From positions 1 to 8,011 of the forward strand of contig JACCYG010000255.1 in the NCBI GenBank assembly GCA_013696595.1: 8,011 nucleotides of DNA. Reading direction: 5' to 3'. Below are positions 4,268 through 8,011 of the stretch, one piece after another; position 1 is the first letter of the stretch; the number at the start of each line of letters is the position of its first letter. This stretch comes from Actinomycetota bacterium (GTDB lineage Bacteria; Actinomycetota; Thermoleophilia; Gaiellales; Gaiellaceae). The position numbers and the translations under genes were made by a program. The notes beneath the pieces are model-generated. The model searched no databases and was not told the DNA's origin. It was given only the letters and a program-made list of their open reading frames with translations.

Positions 4268-6662
4268 TCACCATTCGGGGGGCGGCCGCCACTCCGCCGC
4301 CCGGGTACTGAGAGAGCACGTCACTTGCCGTCCCGTCCGCGAGCGAGGCGATCAGCGGAACGAGCCCGCGCGCGAGCAGCCTCCGTCGCGCTTCGGCGAC
4401 GTCGAGCCCCACGACCCTGGGGACGATGCCGTGGGTCGGCTTGGGAAGGACGATGCGGACGGCGTCCCAGGAGGAGAGCGTCCCGGAAGCCGGGATCTGC
4501 GCGACGACGCGGTCGAGCCGCTCGCCGGGCTTCGCGGGGCGCGTGATGATTTCCGGGGTGAGCGGCGTGCTCGCGAGACGTTCCTCTGCGGCCTCGAGCG
4601 AGGCGCCCACGACGCGAGGGACGTCGACCTCGTTGGGCTTGCAGCCGGCCTTCTTCCGCGGCTCGTAGCCCACGACGTACCAGACCGTGCGCGCATCGTG
4701 GCACTTGCCGTTGTCGACGAGCAGCTCGTCGTCTCTATTGACGACCCTCACGGGGACCGCAGACTCGTAGTCGGGTGAGGGGAAGTATTCGGGCTCCTCC
4801 TGGAGGCGCTCGAGCGCGGCCTTGACGAACGACTTCCAGATGAGCGCGGGGTAGGTACCTCCTGCGACGGGCGTCCCGTGGTATTCGGCCAGCATGGGCT
4901 TGAGCTTGTTCGGATACCCGACCCAGACCGCGACGGCGAGTTGCGGCGTATACCCGACGAACCACGCATCACCGTAGTTCTCGGTCGTGCCCGTCTTTCC
5001 GGCGGCGGGGCGGTCCTCGAGCGCGGCGCGCTTCCCCGTTCCGCTCTCGACGACGGTGCTCAGAATCGAGGTGAGAAGGGCGTTGTCGTTCGGGTCGAGC
5101 ACCTGCTTCTCGATGACCGTGTTCCGGTCGATGCGGCTTCCCTCAACCACGCGAAGCACGGCCCGGGGCTGGTTTCCGAGGACCTGGCCCTCTACCCGCG
5201 CGCCGTCGTTTGCGAAGGTCGAGAACGCACGCGCCATCTCCAGAGGGTTCACGGCCTCGACGCCGAGCCCGATGGCGAAGTAGTCGTCCAGCGGGCTCGT
5301 TATGCCGAGCGCGTGGGCGACGCGGACGACCTCCTTGGGCCCGACATGCGCCGTGAGCTGCGCGTACACGGTGTTGTCGGAGAACTTGGTCGCGTCGACG
5401 AGGTCGACCGATCCGAGGTAGGAGTTCTCGTAGTTGCGAATCGACCAGAGCTTGTCACCGAGGTTGATGACCGTGGGTGCCGACTTGTAGACCGTCTGCG
5501 GCGAGATCCCCTGAGCGAGGGCGGTGGCGAGGACAAACGGCTTGAACGCCGACCCGGGCTGGCGCTCGCCTTGGACGGCGAGATTGAACTGGCTCTCGCG
5601 GAAGCTCGACCCACCGACCATCGCCAGTATGCGCCCGTCGCGCGGATCCACAGCGACGAGGGCCGCGGACGGCCCGATGTCCTTCAGCCACTTGTCGATC
5701 GCCTCGCGTGCGAGCCGCTGCAGATCGAGGTCGATCGACGTCGTGACGCGGAGCCCGCCTCCGAAGACCTTCCCGGAACCGTAGAACGGGATGAGCTGCT
5801 GCTTCACGTACTCGACGAAGTAGGCGGCGGGGCCGCTGACGGGCCGGAGGACGTTTTCGGGCTTCGGGAGGCGCGTCCGGTCGGCGGCGAGATGATCGCG
5901 CTCCGTGATCAGCCGCTGCTCGAGCATCAGGTCGAGGACCGTCGTCCGCCGCTCGCGCGCCGCACGCTGGCGCGTCACGGGATCGAAGGCAGAGGGGTTG
6001 GCCGGAATTCCCGCGAGTAGAGCCGCCTCCGGGAGGGTGAGCTCCTTTGCGCGCTTCTTGAAATAGACGCGCGCGGCCTTCTCGATTCCGTAGGCGCCGT
6101 TTCCGAAGTAGACGGTGTTCAGATAGGCCGTGAGGATGCGGTCCTTCGACCAGCGACGTTCGAGCTGCCACGCGAGCGCGGCTTCCTTGAGCTTCCGGCT
6201 GATCGTGCGGTCGCTCCTCGTGAGGGTGTTCTTCACGAACTGCTGCGTGATCGTCGAGCCACCCTGGACGAGCTCCTTCTCGCGCACGTCGGCCCAGACG
6301 GCCCGCCCGATCCCCCGGATGTCGACGCCGCGGTGCTCCCAAAAACGCTTGTCCTCGACGGCGACCATCGCCTGCTTGACGACAGGGGCGATCCCGTCCG
6401 AGTCGACGACCACGCGGCTCTCCCGCCCCCGTAGGACGGCGAGGACGGTTTTGCCGTCCGACGCGTAGATGTAGCCGTCCTGCTCGAGGCCCACCTGGTT
6501 CCGCGGATCGAGGTTCGGGATCTCGCTCGCGATCGCTGTGACGAGGCCGTAGACGAACGAGACGCTGCAAACGAGCCCGAGAACCGAGAGGAGCGCGAGG
6601 AGCCGAAGCTTGCGGACTCTGCGGGTCCGCGGCTTTCTCTCCCTCTTTCTCCAGAGCCTCAC
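4242..6662 (-). CDS. ponA: Bifunctional class A penicillin-binding protein (PBP1A type) with two PASTA domains
   Basis: This 806-residue peptidoglycan synthase polymerises lipid II and crosslinks stem peptides outside the membrane. A basic cytoplasmic tail (1-20, Arg/Lys-rich) precedes a single membrane helix (about 20-45). The GT51 glycosyltransferase domain (about 60-260) shows AVEDKRFWEHRGVD (101-114, catalytic E103), QGGSTITQQFVKN (133-145) and LNTVYFGNGAYGIEKAARVYF (split around 181-201). The transpeptidase domain (about 330-615) has the acyl-serine motif SAFK (371-374), SDN (428-430) and KTGTT (556-560). Two PASTA repeats end the protein (about 678-740 and 746-804, opening with VPRVVG). 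Two cysteines (C654, C674) lie in the linker before the PASTA repeats. The start is GTG at 6662, 10 nt after a TACAAT box. The ponA symbol follows actinobacterial usage for class A PBPs; orthology to a specific ponA1 or ponA2 is not resolved. Confidence 0.95.
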   Translation of the reverse strand: MRLWRKRERKPRTRRVRKLRLLALLSVLGLVCSVSFVYGLVTAIASEIPNLDPRNQVGLEQDGYIYASDGKTVLAVLRGRESRVVVDSDGIAPVVKQAMVAVEDKRFWEHRGVDIRGIGRAVWADVREKELVQGGSTITQQFVKNTLTRSDRTISRKLKEAALAWQLERRWSKDRILTAYLNTVYFGNGAYGIEKAARVYFKKRAKELTLPEAALLAGIPANPSAFDPVTRQRAARERRTTVLDLMLEQRLITERDHLAADRTRLPKPENVLRPVSGPAAYFVEYVKQQLIPFYGSGKVFGGGLRVTTSIDLDLQRLAREAIDKWLKDIGPSAALVAVDPRDGRILAMVGGSSFRESQFNLAVQGERQPGSAFKPFVLATALAQGISPQTVYKSAPTVINLGDKLWSIRNYENSYLGSVDLVDATKFSDNTVYAQLTAHVGPKEVVRVAHALGITSPLDDYFAIGLGVEAVNPLEMARAFSTFANDGARVEGQVLGNQPRAVLRVVEGSRIDRNTVIEKQVLDPNDNALLTSILSTVVESGTGKRAALEDRPAAGKTGTTENYGDAWFVGYTPQLAVAVWVGYPNKLKPMLAEYHGTPVAGGTYPALIWKSFVKAALERLQEEPEYFPSPDYESAVPVRVVNRDDELLVDNGKCHDARTVWYVVGYEPRKKAGCKPNEVDVPRVVGASLEAAEERLASTPLTPEIITRPAKPGERLDRVVAQIPASGTLSSWDAVRIVLPKPTHGIVPRVVGLDVAEARRRLLARGLVPLIASLADGTASDVLSQYPGGGVAAAPRMVIRLRVGRG

Positions 6663-6672
6663 GAAACGGGGG

Positions 6673-6678
6673 ATTGTA
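6673..6678 (-). promoter_or_regulatory. Putative -10 box TACAAT for the penicillin-binding protein gene
   Basis: On the minus strand TACAAT is followed by 10 nt and then the GTG at 6662, implying a 5' leader of only a few bases. There is no Shine-Dalgarno sequence in those 10 nt (CCCCCGTTTC). No clear -35 box is present at the usual spacing. Confidence 0.42.
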
Positions 6679-6687
6679 CTTCGGCTA

Positions 6688-6703
6688 GGGGCGCTGACGC
6701 CCC
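6688..6703. repeat. GGGGCG-CTGA-CGCCCC inverted repeat in the gap upstream of the PBP gene
   Basis: This is a perfect 6-bp inverted repeat around a 4-nt centre, 9 bp upstream of the PBP TACAAT box and 74 bp downstream of the anti-sigma gene stop. It could be a hairpin ending the sigma/anti-sigma message, although it has no T-tract, or an operator for the PBP promoter. Its arms equal those of the repeat at 3276-3292. The remaining bases of the 6663-6776 gap show no open frame I can support. Confidence 0.4.
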
Positions 6704-6776
6704 GAGAGCAGAGGCTCCCCGGGGCCGTGTTCCGGGCTTCGCCTTAGGCGGGTACGAGACGGTTGTTCGGGCGGGC

Positions 6777-7481
6777 TTAAGCGGGCGTCGCGGTGAAGAC
6801 CGGCCTGCCGCTCGGCTGATCCGCGCCCTCGTCGTCCTCGAGCGTGACGGCCACGACGGCCTCGCCGGGCACCGGACGGTCCAGCGCGACGACCGTGCGC
6901 CCGTCGCCGGCGTCGAACAAGGCAGCAGGCAGGGGCCGTCCGTTCTCGATCACCCAGGCCTCGTAGGCCTTGCCGCTCGGTGCGGGATCGAGGTTCGAGA
7001 CGATGAGCGCCGCGTCGCCCGTGCGAGAAACGACGAGGATCCCGTCGGCGCCCTCGAGCGGGATTCGTGCGGCGTCGCGCTCAGCGAGCACGGCGAACGC
7101 GCGCTCCTGCTCGGCTCGAGCCTGGCGCTCGTCCGCGAGCGAGGACGAGAGGGACCCCGCCCAGATCCCGAGCGCGATCGCGACGGAGGCTGCGAGCGCG
7201 GTCGCGCCGGCGAGGGCCGGGAACGTCCAGCGTGGCCGCAGCGCGACCACCGGCGCACGCTCGGCTCGGGCTTCTTTGAGGATGCGCGAGCGGAGCGAGC
7301 GCGGCGGTGCCGGCGCCTCGGGTAGGTACGCGAGGGAGGTCACCGTGTCCTGGAGCGAAGCTAGCTCCTCTTGGCACTGCTCGCAGCGGCCGAGGTGCGC
7401 CTCGTACTCCGAGGCCTCCGCCCCGTCGAGCGCGTTCAGCGCGTAGGCCGCGGTCAGCTCGTGAAACCCGTTGTGTTCCAT
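6777..7481 (-). CDS. RskA-like zinc-binding transmembrane anti-sigma factor
   Basis: This is a 234-residue anti-sigma factor. The cytoplasmic N-terminal ZAS module (about 1-45) has HELTAAYALNALDGAE followed by HLGRCEQC, giving the H29-x3-C33-x2-C36 signature that grips the cognate sigma factor. A linker leads to one membrane helix (about 88-110, ALAGATALAASVAIALGIWA). A short charged, probably coiled segment follows (about 113-137). The extracytoplasmic domain (about 140-230) matches the anti-sigma-K (RskA) C-terminal type, with ALIVSNLDPAPSGKAYEAWV and the AVTLEDDEGADQPSGRPVF ending. The ATG at 7481 lies 28 bp inside the sigma gene, with a weak AGAGGG before it. Release of sigma by regulated proteolysis is known for RskA relatives and is inferred here. 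The inducing signal is unknown. Confidence 0.9.
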   Translation of the reverse strand: MEHNGFHELTAAYALNALDGAEASEYEAHLGRCEQCQEELASLQDTVTSLAYLPEAPAPPRSLRSRILKEARAERAPVVALRPRWTFPALAGATALAASVAIALGIWAGSLSSSLADERQARAEQERAFAVLAERDAARIPLEGADGILVVSRTGDAALIVSNLDPAPSGKAYEAWVIENGRPLPAALFDAGDGRTVVALDRPVPGEAVVAVTLEDDEGADQPSGRPVFTATPA

Positions 7482-8011
7482 GTCCCTCTTTCGGGCATCC
7501 CGTCGCTCAGGATCTCGCGCAGTCGCGCGAGCCCGTTGAACATCCGGCTTTTGATCGTACCGAGCGGTTCTCCGAGCCTCTCCGCGAGCTCGGACTGAGT
7601 AAAGCCCCCGAAGTACGCGAGCTCGAGAGCCTCGCGCTGCTGATCGGGTAGCTGGCGAAGCGCTTCGCGGACGCGAGCCCGCTCGAGGCCGAGCCAGGCC
7701 GCCTCGTCCGTCGCGTCCCCGATCGGATCGGGCGCCGACGCGAGCGGTTCTCCGCGCCGTCGCTCCTCGCGCCGAACGAGGTCGACGGCCCTACGGTGAA
7801 CGAGCGTGAGAATCCACGTGCTCGCCTTCGAGCGCTCGGGTCGAAAGCGTGCCGCGGAGCGCCACACGTCGAGGAATGCGTCCTGAACGGCGTCCTCCGC
7901 AAGCGCCTTGTCGCGGACAACGCGTAGCGCGAGCCCGTAGGCGACGCGCCCGTGACGGTCGTAGAGCTCGGCGAGCGCCGAGTCGTTCGAGCGCGCGACG
8001 AGAGCGACGAC
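7454..8011 (-). CDS. ECF-type RNA polymerase sigma factor (SigK-like), N-terminus outside window
   Basis: The last 185 residues of an ECF sigma factor are visible, with the frame open to the window edge. By family length (about 170-200) only a few to some tens of residues are missing. Region 2 (visible residues about 12-82) reads ALAELYDRHGRVAYGLALRV, then ALAEDAVQDAFLDVWRSAAR and STWILTLVHRRAVDLVRRE, the -10 recognition part. Region 4 (about 113-168) starts with LRQLPDQQREALELAYFGGF and carries the helix-turn-helix FTQSELAERLGEPLGTIKSR for -35 recognition. An ATG at 7868-7866 inside region 2 is not the start. The 3' end overlaps the anti-sigma gene by 28 bp, the usual sigma/anti-sigma arrangement for coupled expression. 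Autoregulation is likely, but the promoter lies outside the window. Confidence 0.93.
   Translation of the reverse strand, partial: VVALVARSNDSALAELYDRHGRVAYGLALRVVRDKALAEDAVQDAFLDVWRSAARFRPERSKASTWILTLVHRRAVDLVRREERRRGEPLASAPDPIGDATDEAAWLGLERARVREALRQLPDQQREALELAYFGGFTQSELAERLGEPLGTIKSRMFNGLARLREILSDGMPERGTWNTTGFTS

Noticed and set aside
4280..4302. GGGCGGC/GCCGCCC inverted repeat just after the glycosylase stop, as a terminator
   Set aside because: It lies in the Gly/Ala-rich 3' coding end of the PBP gene, has a 9-nt loop and no T-tract, and is easily explained by codon content.
4878..6020. 380-codon plus-strand frame inside the PBP gene
   Set aside because: It is a shadow of the penicillin-binding protein, whose catalytic motifs are intact on the other strand. 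The composition is Arg/Glu/Asp-rich with no motif.
1..8011. CRISPR array, tRNA, rRNA, insertion sequence or prophage signal
   Set aside because: I saw no regularly spaced direct repeats, cloverleaf-like sequence, transposase motifs or terminal repeats on either strand.

Overview
This is a high-GC window, dense in protein-coding genes, with eight recognisable genes and one broken or frameshifted small gene. The overall character points to an actinobacterium, perhaps a deep lineage such as Thermoleophilia. The clues are strong G/C at third codon positions, frequent GTG/TTG starts, GTGA stop/start overlaps, -10 boxes set a few bases before start codons, a PASTA-bearing class A penicillin-binding protein, and a SigK/RskA-like pair. 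The lineage is an inference from style and gene content; no rRNA or other direct marker is present.

Layout. Bases 2-3094 (+ strand) hold an amino-acid metabolism block: the 3' end of serA (type-I phosphoglycerate dehydrogenase, ASB and ACT domains), a YbaK/EbsC-family aminoacyl-tRNA-editing-like protein, ilvE (branched-chain aminotransferase) and a DegT/DnrJ/EryC1/StrS-family PLP aminotransferase. serA/ybaK and ilvE/degT each share a 4-bp GTGA overlap. Between the pairs, a -10-like box lies 6 nt before the ilvE ATG. Bases 3091-3335 hold a small minus-strand reading frame, a membrane helix plus a short basic tail. It appears to be broken by one frameshift and is divergent from the next gene. 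Bases 3336-4267 (+) encode a DUF370/RemA-like protein and a 3-methyladenine-DNA glycosylase (AAG/MPG family), again joined by GTGA.

The rest is on the minus strand: a bifunctional class A penicillin-binding protein with two C-terminal PASTA repeats (4242-6662), which overlaps the glycosylase gene tail to tail by 26 bp; a 114-bp gap with a promoter-like box and a GC-rich inverted repeat; an RskA-like zinc-binding membrane anti-sigma factor (6777-7481); and its overlapping ECF sigma factor (7454 to beyond 8011, only the extreme N-terminus missing).

How the genes work together. The first block joins serine and branched-chain amino-acid synthesis with a probable tRNA proofreading hydrolase. The second pairs a probable DNA-binding regulator with a base-excision-repair enzyme. 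The third pairs an envelope-sensing sigma/anti-sigma switch with a cell-wall synthase. I did not find a CRISPR array, mobile element, tRNA, rRNA or an evident new multi-gene system. The most unusual signals are the fixed 6-nt spacing of -10-like boxes before start codons, the frameshifted divergent mini-gene, a GGGGCG/CGCCCC inverted repeat upstream of two TACAAT boxes, and the RemA-like/glycosylase pair.
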